From Grammothele lineata (lineage: Eukaryota; Basidiomycota; Agaricomycetes; Polyporales; Polyporaceae), in the NCBI GenBank assembly GCA_002150815.3, contig NDFF03000029.1, positions 558,001-622,000 on the forward strand: a DNA stretch of 64,000 nucleotides, in the 5' to 3' direction. This document shows positions 1-10,177 of the stretch, in pieces. The first letter of the stretch is position 1; the number at the start of each line of letters is the position of its first letter. Below the pieces are notes generated by a model. That model saw only the letters and a program-made list of their open reading frames with translations, searched no databases and was not told where the DNA came from. The position numbers were made by a program, and so were the translations under genes.

Positions 1-274
1 CCTGGGAGGATCCCTCTGCGCGCCCTCTAGTCAGTTGAGCTCCCCAGAATACGGGGGAATGGCCGCGCAAGGAAGACCTCGAGGACGGGCCACGGCCCTA
101 GAGAAGGAAAGAAGCTGTCAAGGCGGTCTGCGGCGACCACACGCAGAAGCTCAAGGGCGTCTCTCGTCCCCGTTAAGTCCCACGTCCGTCCCCAGCCGCG
201 TCCCCCCATCCCCCGTATCTCCCTTCTCTCTACCACCATCTCTTTGCCCCCCACAACCTCTGCTACTTTCAACC

Positions 275-1362
275 ATGGCTTCCTTCGATTTCGTTTCCCA
301 AGAGCCCGGCATGCCGTCCAGGAACCCATGGGGCGACATCCCGGCGGGCCCCCTCGCAGCCGAGGCTTTGACCAGCCCCGACGGCGTTTGGGCTCTTCCA
401 GCTCTCAACAACAGTCTGGACGAGGATCTCAGCGACTTCCTCAACCCCTTCGGCGGATCCGAGCTGGCCGATCGGTTCGACTGGACCTCTCTTTCCTCCT
501 CGATCGAGTTCATCCCCGGCACCCCCACCCTCACCGCCAGTTCTGGGAGTCGTTCCTCCTCCGTCGAACCGCCTTCTCCTCCGGCGGACGGCTTCGGATC
601 CCCTCCATCCTTTTCAGTCATCGACCCAGCTCTCCTCGATGGCAGCAAGGGCGTCATCTACCACCAGAACATCCCTATGATCGCGGCGGACCCCCTCGTC
701 CCCGACTTCGCCTTCGCCTTCGACCTCAGCATGGTAACTCCCGACTTCGCTGTCGATCACCGTCTCTCATATGACTGTGGGCCGCCGCCGCCACAGCACG
801 AGGTCGGTGCTGCGACGGCAGGAGCTCAGGGTCTGGCGTCGGACATGGAGGGGTACGCGAACGTGTTCGCGTTCCTCCCCATGGACGCGGCGCCGCCCTC
901 CCCTCCCCCCCAGGTTGAGACGCCCGCCCCCGTTTCGCCCCCCGCCCTCAAGACCGCGAAACGTATGCGTCCCGCTAAGCACGAGATCGTCGACGAGGAC
1001 GACATCGAGGAGAAGGAAGGCAAGCCCACCAAGCGCCGTCGCCAGCAGGACACGACGCCCCGCTACCATTGCCCCCACTGCCCCTCGAGTAAGTTATCTT
1101 CTTGCAGCGATTCTATTGTCTAACCAGTCAATTCCTTTCGATAGAGTTTGCGCGCACGCATAACCTCAAAGTGCACGTCGAGTCCGTGCACCTCAACCAG
1201 CGCAACTTCAAGTGCGACCATCCCAGCGGGTGTACGAAGGAATTCGGACGCAAGCACGATCTCGTCCGGCACATCCAAAGCAAGCACACCAACCTCGGCT
1301 CGCCCCGCCGCAAGCCCTTCCCTAACGAGAAGGGTGCGAAGGGCAAGGCCAAGAAGAACTAG
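275..1362 (+). CDS. C2H2 zinc-finger protein, putative transcription factor
   Basis: Two exons, 275-1088 and 1145-1362, joined by a 56-nt GT-AG intron, give 343 aa. The frame is open upstream of 275, but this ATG has a good context (CAACCATGG) and starts a plausible acidic, Ser/Pro-rich N-terminus. A basic stretch (KPTKRRR, about residue 255) is a likely nuclear signal. Two C-terminal C2H2 fingers follow: CPHC...H-x4-H, then C-x5-C...H-x4-H ending in QSKH. The intron falls in phase 1 three residues after the second Cys of finger 1. The architecture (long low-complexity N-terminus, paired C-terminal fingers) is common in basidiomycete nuclear regulators. Targets are unknown. A probable 3'-UTR intron lies at 1381-1453 (GTACGT...CTGCAG). 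Confidence 0.85.
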
Positions 1363-3749
1363 GCTACGACCAGTCGCCCGGTACGTCCCCTCTCTCCACT
1401 TTCTACCCGTTCTTCTATATCATTGCTGCGATGATACTCACGCCGCTCTGCAGATCCGCGGATCGCGCGCACCAGCAGCATAGGATTTCTCCAGTCCAGC
1501 GCCCTACTGAAGCGGCCAGTCAAACGTCGAACTGATGGCTTGAACATGGCGCTGGACTGTTCATGAGGATTCATATGCGGCTTGTGGACGGGAAGTCGAG
1601 CGGTGCGTCTTTGCGTGGGAGGGCAACCCCGGGTCCGGTGCTCGGGGGGCCGTCCCAGCGAAGAGGTACGCGCTCGAGCGTAGAAGGCTCTTTTCTTGGT
1701 CTCGTATGGCAATTTTGGTATCCGTCTCGTATTCTCTGTTGTATCCTCCGTCTCCCCATATGCACCATCCTTTGCGTCTGTGATGTTTCGTGTCTATGTC
1801 GTCTCGTATATGCGTCTCGTTCTTACTCCGCCCACCACTCTGATTCAAACGTCGTACTATATTCTGGCTCTCCGTGATGTACGATACATATTGAGCAGGC
1901 TCTGTGAACGTCTCCGTATCGCATACATTCGCGTCATTTCTTTCGCGATCGTTATCGCGCTGTTTACCGCAGCATCCGACAAGTAATCTCGGCCGAAGCT
2001 CCAGCGCCCCCGCCTCTTCGCTCGAGCACGCATGATGCACCCCAAGTACGTACGTATGTGTGCACTCTGGGATCCAGCGACCCTGCGCACACGTAACGCC
2101 TCACGCTGAGGACGCGCTGAGTGTTCCCGTGCACGACGCGTCCGCTGGCCTCGAATCTAAACTACGCGCGTCCTCCAGTCCCACTCAAGCTCGACTCAGG
2201 ACTGGCTCGCGGCGCCAGAATAGGGGGTGCTCGGGCACTCGGGCACGCGTACTGCACCGCCGCGCTTCTTGCGTCCACCACATGTCCTTCTAATCTCGTT
2301 GATCTTCGATCTTCAGGGCCTTCGACGTCGGCGGTCGGCAGTTGGCCGCGGGGATGCGCTCACTGGCGTGATCATGGGCGGGCGTGAGTGCCCCGCGAGG
2401 CTGGGGGATGTCCGGCCGCGGGTCGTAGAACGCGGAGACGTGCGCGGAGCTTCGGATGATCCTGTACGATATGATACGTCCAAGTTGGGTTTGTTCATGA
2501 CATTAGGTCCAGGAAGCCGCCGCCGCGTCGGAGGTGTAATTATGAACGACCGGCGAGCTAGGACGCGCGTAGTTGAGCGCGTCTTCGCACGGCGGTGCTG
2601 CAGCGGGGATTTCGGAAGCCGTATGTACTGGATGCGGGGGCGCGGACTCAGGTCTGCCGGCGGCGGTCGGTAGAGTATGTATGACAGAAGTTGCTCGGTG
2701 GTGGAGAACTCTGAACGGCGCTCGGCCGCGGGAGCGTCGAGTCATGATCAGATCGTCTCCCATCCCGGTAGCGGTGCCGTGAGTACTTGAGTGCTGGAGC
2801 GCAGCGTGAAGCAATTGTGTGTCGAGTCATACGTGTCGTCCTTCGCTCGGGTACGGACGAGCCGCTGTCGCGTACGTCGACCTGGGGAAGCGTTTGAGGA
2901 GCCATTCAGTTGATAGTCGGCGATCCGGGGTTATAGTGCTGCAGGGACCCACAGCGTGAAGTCCGCGTGAAGAGGTTGTGGCGGCCTTGACACGCCCTCG
3001 TCGCCTGTGAAGATGGATGGGGTTTGCGAACTGTGGTTTAATGTGCAGAGATGTGATGCGCAGCACTCACGCGGGGGTCGGGGCATGGCGTTGTCTATGT
3101 CATATTGCCGGCGTGAGCTTCGGCGGGACGCGATACACGCTGCATGCACCAGGATCTAAGTTGGGCCAGGATCAGCATAGAGTCAGCGCTGCTGACCATT
3201 GATGTCTCATGGCACATCGACAAGATGGAGAGCACGAAAGAGCGGGTACCCGGAAGCGCAAGGAGGGACGTTCAAACTCTAACGTGGGTTTGGTCGCGGC
3301 CTACGGATGATCGTTAGTTCGGACTGCAGCTCGGAGGCGAAAACACGTATCGCAAGACTCGCTCGCGCCACGCTATTCTGAATGGCACGGAACTACGGCA
3401 GGGAATAGCACAACCGAGTCAGTGAACAGTGAGAAGGCAAACGGTTGTAGTTCAAGCTAATCCTCTGCCCATCTGCATCAGCGACCGCGGCAGGTTGAGT
3501 CTGCATACGCGCGAGTCACATGATGGGAAGACCCGCGGCGCGTTGACGCGAGTCGCGATCGAGCGCATCGCGCGCTCAAGCACGCTCGACGCTCTCAACC
3601 TCCTCCTCGCCGCGACGACCTCTCCTCGCTGGACAGGCAGAAGACGTCCGACCGTACGACGCGCCAGCTCTATTACGGCGCAAGCCGGGTCCTGCGTGAG
3701 GGTGCTAGGACCGCACCACGAGGCTGCTGCCAGTGTCACGGTCACAAGG
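1363..3749. other. Intergenic, no supported gene
   Basis: About 2.4 kb without a convincing gene. The start is 3'-UTR of the C2H2 gene. Short open frames exist on both strands but overlap, lack splice-linked partners and carry no recognisable motif. No tRNA or low-copy repeat was seen here. Confidence 0.6.
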
Positions 3750-3957
3750 CTCATCAGCAATAAATTGCATTGCCTTGGTTCATCTTAGCTGACCTTAACA
3801 CTCTTAACTCCTGTGTGAACTCGTCTTAACGCGTCTGAAGTCACCTTATTTTGTCTGAATTTGTAAGTGAAAACGCGCAAAAAGAGGATTTAAGACACAT
3901 TAAGACCACTAAGACTTTCTCAGGCAGGAAAAGGCCGGTGAATTTATTGCTGATGAG
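3750..3957. mobile_element. MITE-like element with 17-bp perfect terminal inverted repeats
   Basis: The left end CTCATCAGCAATAAATT (3750-3766) is the exact reverse complement of the right end (3941-3957). The 208-bp interior has no ORF and carries many CTTAA/TTAAG blocks that pair across the middle. It is flanked by AAGG on the left (3746-3749) and by AAGG two bases beyond the right end (3960-3963), a possible 4-bp target duplication. The equivalent position in the duplicated unit B (about 9246) lacks it, so unit B serves as an empty-site comparison. It sits about 100 bp upstream of the C2H2-like gene start and may affect that promoter. Confidence 0.75.
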
Positions 3958-4003
3958 TTAAGGCAATTCCCGGTGCCGCAGACCTCCCCCAGGTGCGACC
4001 CGA

Positions 4004-4009
4004 TATATA
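4004..4009 (+). promoter_or_regulatory. TATA box of the unit A C2H2-like gene
   Basis: TATATA lies 50 bp before the start codon. The surrounding block (GCAATTCCC..TGCCGCAGACCTC) is shared with unit B, where TATATA is at 9284-9289. Confidence 0.55.
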
Positions 4010-4058
4010 CCCAGTGCGCGCTCGCTCCCTTCCCCTCACCTCTCTTCTTGTAACTACC

Positions 4059-4922
4059 ATGTCAGTACTCTCCGTTTGTTACGCTCAGGAGCGCGGCCGT
4101 ATGCTGACTGTTCTATCCAGGTCTTTTCCGCCCCCTCCTCCTCCCACCTACATCCCGGTCCAGCCTGTAGGCTTCGCTCCGGGCTTGGAGCCTGGCGCTC
4201 CACAACCACCGCTCGTTCCGTTCGGCGTCCTCACGCCGCAACAGCATCTCTTAATGCAGCACGCCCTGGCCACCTTAGGCCCCGCCAAGTGCTGGGAGTT
4301 GATGCAGAAGTTCTTCCAACCCAGTGTGTATGATCCCTCTGCTCCGAGTCCGAGTCCCTCCACCTCCACCACCATGATGTCGCCGGCGACATCCGACTCT
4401 ATCTATGACTCCCCTGGGGATTCCGTCTTTTCTCCTCCCGCCGTTGGTTCTCCCTATACCCCCATGACGGCATACTCCCCGGACAACTCCTCCATGGCAT
4501 CCACACCCTCGAGTTCTGTGGGCCATGCATATTCCCCACCGGTGGCCCCACCTTGGCACAACCCCGGAGCTCCGGCTGAGGTTATTTGTCTCCGATCATT
4601 GGAGGAAGCCCTGGACGGCAAGAAACCCTCCCCTCTCCCGACTGAAGGGCCATATCGTAAGAAGTGGAAATGTACATGGCCTGGGGGATGTACGATGGGA
4701 CGTACACCGGGAGGTATGTGTGCTGCTTTAATTGCTGCTTGCGCTTGTTCTCATGACCTTCCCAATCCTCTAGAGGTCTGTAGAAAAAATTGGAAAGACC
4801 ACTGGGTCAGACATTTCCCGTGGTCGGAACGGCCGCAATATGCTTGCTCTGTATGTTGCGTGAGCTATACCCGCAGCTCCGACTGCAAGGAACACATCGA
4901 AAATAAACACCCTTCCGATTAA
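4059..4922 (+). CDS. C2H2-like zinc-finger protein (unit A copy), start codon split by an intron
   Basis: The preferred model is 4059-4060, 4121-4701 and 4774-4922 (243 aa). Intron 1 (4061-4120, 60 nt) splits the ATG as AT|G; branch-like CTGAC and TTCTATCCAG precede the acceptor. The intron is a multiple of three without stops, so its retention keeps frame from the same ATG. Intron 2 uses the donor aligned with the unit B copy (GTACAC, 4702), which gives a canonical C-x5-C-x12-H-x3-H finger. A stronger in-frame donor, GTATGT at 4714, would add four residues to the finger. The N-terminus is Pro/Ser-rich, a 'SLEEAL' motif sits about 40 residues before finger 1, and finger 2 is a regular C-x2-C-x12-H-x4-H. 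It is probably a DNA-binding regulator with unknown targets, convergent with the DUF6533 gene. Confidence 0.75.
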   Translation: MSVLSVCYAQERGRMLTVLSRSFPPPPPPTYIPVQPVGFAPGLEPGAPQPPLVPFGVLTPQQHLLMQHALATLGPAKCWELMQKFFQPSVYDPSAPSPSPSTSTTMMSPATSDSIYDSPGDSVFSPPAVGSPYTPMTAYSPDNSSMASTPSSSVGHAYSPPVAPPWHNPGAPAEVICLRSLEEALDGKKPSPLPTEGPYRKKWKCTWPGGCTMGRTPGGMCAALIAACACSHDLPNPLEVCRKNWKDHWVRHFPWSERPQYACSVCCVSYTRSSDCKEHIENKHPSD

Positions 4923-6506
4923 CGTCCGTGTATGATCTCCTTTTCCGCATTGCATCCCGTCGTTGACGCGAATCCGATATTGCTCCACACAGGCCTTACA
5001 CTCTGATTTCGAACCGTAGCCGCCTAGAAGATGGCGTGCAAGAAGATCGCTCAGCAAAGACTGAACAGTCCTCCATCACGTCCTTTTCCTAGACTTCCAC
5101 GGCCCGACCTCCGGAATGAAGAATTGCGCGCGAGTGCGCACGGAAGACTCCACGACGCGCGACCAGAATCATCCACAGTACCACCCTCCTTCTCGTGCAT
5201 GCTCCTCCAATTGGGCGAACCACGTCCAGCCCCTCCCATTCCCAACGTTACCGCCTTGATCGACGCTATCGGGCGTCTCCTCTGCCCTACACGTCATCAC
5301 GATCAAGACCCGGAAGGATTGAGGGCCGTTCTGCCCCTCGAGCTTGCACGTTTCATAATGCGTACTGTGGATTCTGGTCGTGCGTCGTGGAGTGCCTTCC
5401 GTGCACACACGCGCGCCACGACCCCGAACGATTCGATTATGTATAACACGGACTCCTCTCGCTAGCTTTCCCCGTCCCGCATCGCTGCCCCTTTGTTCCT
5501 CGTACTCTCGCTATCCTCGCCTCTGTCGTCGCCGTACATCTCTCGCCTCCCCCTCCCCCAATCAGGATACGTTTCTTGTCTCCCCCGTCGTATCACCCGT
5601 GCTGTCTCCCTCGCCATCATGAATTCGCGATCTCGCTGCTACTCGATGTTGTACTCCTCGTTCTCAAGTTGCCCCCGGATTTATATATGACTACGTGTTC
5701 TGAATCATCGCCTGTCCACTGCCAACCTTTACGATGTTGACAAACCAGCGGCTCTCGATCCGCGAGACGGAATCATCGGCGTGCCACGGCACCGAATCGG
5801 ACTGGTGCAGGACTCCAGATTTCATGGCAGTACATGCGAGATAAACTCGATGCTAGGAGCATCTAGGTCCCGCTCACCGCCAAGTGCCCGAATAGTACAA
5901 GGACCTGTATGGCAGATGGCGTACGGCGGCACATTGCTCGGCGCGCCACAACATACAGTCACAGTGGAGTCCAAGTATTTTACGTCAGACAGCTGAGTTC
6001 GTAGCACCATCCCACCGAGTTAGTACGGTGGTGGAAGGCGGCGACTATGAATAAGAGGCCATTCGGGTACAATACCATCGCACAGAAGGTGTATGGGCTC
6101 CTCAGTGACAGCGTCCTACACAGAGACGGTCCTGTTGTGGCATACGGCGTGATCGTATGCGTGAATTTTGTATCTAATATATTGCGGTCGTATGGAGGCT
6201 GTTACGAGACCTTGAGGGTGGACGGTCAACCCTCTCCACTATCGAACTCGGACCGAAGTAGATCATCATGATGTGCGCTAGCGGTGGACGGTGACTATAT
6301 CCAATGCCGGCCATTCAAGATACACGCATATATCAGGCCCTCAGCCTAGACCGTGCAGCCCGCAGCCTCTAGGCATACATTCCAAGAAACTGTCCTACGC
6401 AAACCGCAACTGCCGTCAGCGACCTCTGCGGCGGAGGGCCTTGAATCGCGCTCGCGACGCACCGATAAATGTCCGACACTGCTGTCGAACGCCTTCGGAC
6501 CGTAGG
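4923..6506. other. 3'-UTR intron and conserved non-coding block of unit A, then empty spacer
   Basis: Just after the stop, 4928-4992 looks like a 65-nt intron (GTGTAT...CACACAG) with a GTTGAC branch-like site. Unit B has an intron of exactly the same length at 10183-10247. The sequence following it, about 4993-5085, is almost identical to unit B (about 10248-10335), and patchy similarity runs to about 5450. Open frames beginning MACKKIAQQ (5031) and MACTKIAQQ (10286) start in this block but diverge and shift frame, so it is more likely transcribed non-coding sequence. Nothing further was recognised up to 6506. Confidence 0.6.
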
Positions 6507-8330
6507 TCACGTCATATGCCGCCGGATGTCTTTGTTGGGCGGCTTCAGGGAACGCGGGTCTTCAGCTCCATTCTCCTGCAAGAGGCCACCGCCGGATGAA
6601 GATGAGGCCGAGGGGTCGCAGTCAGCGCTGACGGTGCCTGGCTCCTCGTTTCGGCCGTCCAAGGCGTCCGATTCCTCTCCGTAGTCGAGCGCGCCGTCCG
6701 CTAGCATCGGGTCGAGGGGAGCGCCAAGGTTGCCGACCACTACGCCGGACGTCGTTGCTGGGACTGTGTATAAGTCGCCGGCGAGCGAGCGGGGTGGATC
6801 GGGAGGCGCATCCGTCTTGTCGATGCGGCGCAGGTCGAGCATGAAGCGCGTGTGAAATATCACGCTGAGGCTAACGGAAGAGGGCATTTAGCGTGGCTAT
6901 GGCGGTCAGAAATGAGAGAACGAGGCGTACACGTCGCCGAAATATGACCAAACGGTGAGCTTGGGGACAGCCAGGATATCGGTAAGTTTGGGAACGCGAT
7001 AACGCACTGGGTTACCTACAAAGTCGGCGGCGAAAGACACCATTGTAGCGACCTGAGTGAGCATAATGACGCTACGTAACGACGTCAGCCTGTCAACGCT
7101 CGCATGGATGATATAGCCGTACATGAAGTAGACTGTGCCTATTAGTGCACATCAGTCATTGCAAGCTTCAAACAGAGCAAGGAAAACGCGCCATCGATGA
7201 GGAACAATCTGGCGATACGAAAGCTGTACTGTCTTCGAGCCTTCCATTCCCTGTAAATGCCAAACGTTTTGTACCATGTGAGGCCGACGACGATCATGTC
7301 TGCTAATATGGTGGTGCACTCCGCGGCGATAGTGACTGGTTAAAAATATAATTGACGCTTGGACGGGCATGAACAGGCCGTAATCGACTCACGCCTGGGT
7401 GCGCGTGTAAGCCAACCGAAACATGAAACATCGTGGAAAACTGAAAAGGAGCTTACAAAGTCCACGTATCGTGTGATATGTCGTGATAAATGTAAAGGCA
7501 GCCGTAGGTGCGTCCACCTTGAGCCGCCGCGTACCTGGAAGCTTGTACCTGAGTTGGGTTCAGTAGCCGCCTAGCTGGAACGGAATACTGAACGTACCAC
7601 CACAAAAATAGGCTTGAGGAGCACGAGAGGAACAATAACAAGTAACGTCCTCCAATTGCATCCCGAGATGGCATAACCGCGGAGGACGGTGAATGCTGAG
7701 CCGCTTGTCAGCCCATGGTGGAGGTCACATAGACAATGGTGGAAGTGCACTTACAAGCTATGGATAGATACTCTAGAAAGAGAAAAATGTCGTCGCTACG
7801 TGTAATCTCTCCGCATACCTGCGTGGAAAAAACCGGTCAAATCATCAGCTTAGCTTCGGCCCCACGCACATGGGTCCGCGGTTGAACGACGACTTACCTT
7901 CTCGCTTGAATTCCACGATAGGATCTCGGACACGAATAGTACCCTTCCCAGCGCAGAGACATAACGCATGCAGGAGTACACAAGCATGGCTCCCGTAAAT
8001 TTGCGGTTCCAGATGCATTGTACCTCCTTCGGGAACGTGAGCACCAAGTCGAACCAAAGTAACGCTGGCGCGCGTGAATTCAACGTCAATCGCTGCTTAT
8101 AGCCGTTCTGATGAGCTCGCTGGCGAAAGTCGGGACTTACCGCTGGAGGAAATGATGCAGTAGTTGGCGGCGAGCCTCGAAGCCAGTGCTTGTAAAGGAT
8201 CGGAGGACGAGGAACTGTGAAAAAATGTCAGGAAATACCACAAAATGTGCGGACATTTCCTTCACATGTTGGGGTAAGCTTCTGCGATATCTGGCACCGC
8301 CGGCGCGATACCGTAGGGTTTGAAGGCCAT
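6507..8330 (-). CDS. DUF6533-type multi-pass membrane protein (unit A copy)
   Basis: Twelve exons on the complement: 8330-8266, 8214-8141, 8064-7898, 7818-7755, 7695-7598, 7548-7457, 7394-7393, 7335-7192, 7138-7123, 7071-7020, 6959-6931, 6870-6507. They give 388 aa in one continuous frame. Family marks in order are NYCIISS and W-F-D-L-V-L-T-F, then EVQCIW..KFTGA, LRGYAIS, ADMIVVGLTW, LFLIDGTVYF, and the late FMLDLR and VVGNLGAPL. About six to seven hydrophobic segments fit the GPCR-like topology predicted for this basidiomycete family, whose function is unknown. The model needs a 2-nt exon (7394-7393), and the intron 7191-7139 has a GC donor. The C-terminus is Ser/Gly-rich and about 20 residues longer than in the unit B copy. 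It is convergent with the C2H2-like gene. Confidence 0.82.
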
Positions 8331-9479
8331 GATGTCACCCAAGTCTCGTCGAGTAGGCTTCAGTGAAGAGGAAGCGTGTCTAGCGGGTGAGAGGCAGGAA
8401 GTGGATGAAGTACGCCCGAGCACCTCCAGGCTGAAGAATCGGATTTATGGCCCCAACATCGTGCATGTCACTGTGGTTGACAGGTTGGACCGGATAGTGC
8501 TGAACCTCGCGCTGCCTCCTTTGCATTCCCGCCGGCATCGTGCTGGCGTAGGTTGGATGTCATGCCACATGTCGAGATGCGATAAAGCCACCTTTCTCGC
8601 ACGTTCCACGAAGTATGAATGGCTGGTCCTACAAGTGGTGGGAATGTGGATAACTGGTTTTGAGGATAAACAATATAATGGGGCGGTAGAACCTACTGTG
8701 TTCGATCTGGAACCGAGAGGCAGTATCCTACTGCCGCCTTCGTGCATGTTATAAGTCAACATTGCGATTGGGTTCAAGTTGGTTATCGGACGCTGAGAAG
8801 TTGACAGCACTTCACTATCGCGCGACGCTAGCACATGGAAGTGGGTATAGGATTGGTGTTCTGAGGGTGCTAGGAGCCCGAGTGAGTCGAAGCGTTAACG
8901 TTTGGCAATCATCAACCAGAGGAACTCAGAAAATTGGCAAGAGTCGGTATTACTATCACGACTCGGATACTATTGAAAGGTCACATGATCGCCAGACTCG
9001 CTGCGAGTCCACGACGCGTCGGGAATCGGGATGAGCGGGCTCTCTCGTCACACATCGCACACGCTCTATCTCATCCTCGTCTACGGTCATGGCCACGACG
9101 CCTCGGCGACAGGGTCATAATGGCTTCTTCGCGACGGATGCGCCATTGTCAAGATTCAACTGCTACAACACGACAAGGACTCTCACGTGAGCGCGGTACA
9201 TACACTGGCAATACACTGGCAGCACAAGGCGTCACCGGTCCGAGGACAATTCCCACTGCCGCAGACCTCACCGAGGACGGGGCTATATAGCCGTTGGGGC
9301 CCCAACGCTCCTTCCTCTCCAGTTCCCTTCCACCAGCCACCGTGTTAGTTCCTTCCGAGTCCCTCCTCGATCGAGCCCCAGGTGCGCAGTGCCTAACTGT
9401 TCTACACAGGTCCACACGTCCAATTGGTGAGATCAACTCGCACCCAACTCGAATCCAGTGACATCTAGAAGCGTTCCCA
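8331..9479. other. Spacer between duplicated units and promoter of the unit B C2H2-like gene
   Basis: No gene is supported. Similarity to unit A begins near 9245, with a TATATA at 9284-9289. At 9343-9410 the remains of the split-start intron are visible (GTGTTAGTT...CTACACAG), but the AT of the start has become GT. Confidence 0.6.
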
Positions 9480-10177
9480 ATGCCAAGCAACGAGTTTGAT
9501 GCTCTGCAACGTTTCTCTCCCCCTCCCCTGCCCTATAGCGAAACGGAGATGGCTATCTTCAAGGCATACATTCAATATCCCGAGGCTCACGATGACGAAA
9601 TGTCAGTATCCTCATCGCTTCCTACTTCGTCTACACTTGCGTCCTCCGCAGACTCCCCGGCATACGAAACGAGCCGTGGTAGTTCTCCCTCTCTTCCTGC
9701 CGAGACACTCCATTCTCCCATGCCAACTGGTTCGCTAGACGAACTACCCTCAGCGTCTACTTCTTCGGGCTCTGAAGACAGCCTTCCCTCTCCCGGTCCC
9801 GGGTCCCCTCCGAATACTTCTTGGCAGGACCAAGGAGCTATGCCCTTAATCATACGGACGATGACCCTTGAGGAAGCTGTTCGCCTCAACCCACCTCGGA
9901 CTCGCCCACCGAAAGGGTCGAAGTTGGAGAAATGGCCATGTGAGACATGCGGGATTCGTACGTCGCTCACACTGTGCATACGAGTCTCCCGTTGTGCTGG
10001 TTCTCACCATTATTCCCGTTCCCCCTAGCCATTACCCGGAGGAATTGGAAGGCTCACTGGCAGACTCGCTCCCTCATCATACACCAATCACGACACATTT
10101 GTCCTTTCTGTGACCGGAGCTATTCCCGCTCCGGGGACTGCAAGGCACACATCGCCAAGACACACTCCGCCCACTAA
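9480..10177 (+). CDS. C2H2-like zinc-finger protein (unit B copy)
   Basis: Exons 9480-9957 and 10029-10177 (71-nt intron) give 208 aa. The ATG at 9480 is used because the position matching the unit A start reads GTG. The N-terminus is Ser/Pro-rich and only weakly like unit A; the shared motif is L-E-E-A-V before the fingers. Finger 1 begins CETC, but the matching His positions are degenerate (AHWQTRSL), so it may not bind zinc normally. Finger 2 is intact: CPFC...H-x4-H with RSGDCKAHI. The intron is phase 1, three residues after the second Cys of finger 1. It is probably a diverged regulator; partial loss of function is possible. Confidence 0.72.

Larger units (their letters stand above)
3965..8330. 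repeat. Segmental duplication, unit A
   Basis: This unit and unit B (9245-13410) share the same order: a conserved promoter block, a plus-strand C2H2-like gene, a 65-nt 3'-UTR intron and a conserved downstream block, then a minus-strand DUF6533 gene. Exon phases and most exon lengths of the DUF6533 genes are identical. Neutral sequence has diverged strongly, so the duplication is not recent. About 0.9 kb of unrelated sequence separates the units. Confidence 0.9.

Noticed and set aside
5031..5465. MACKKIAQQ... frame in unit A and its match at 10286
   Set aside because: Only the first about 14 residues agree; later similarity shifts frame between the copies and substitutions are not mainly synonymous, so a protein is unlikely. 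Kept as a conserved block.
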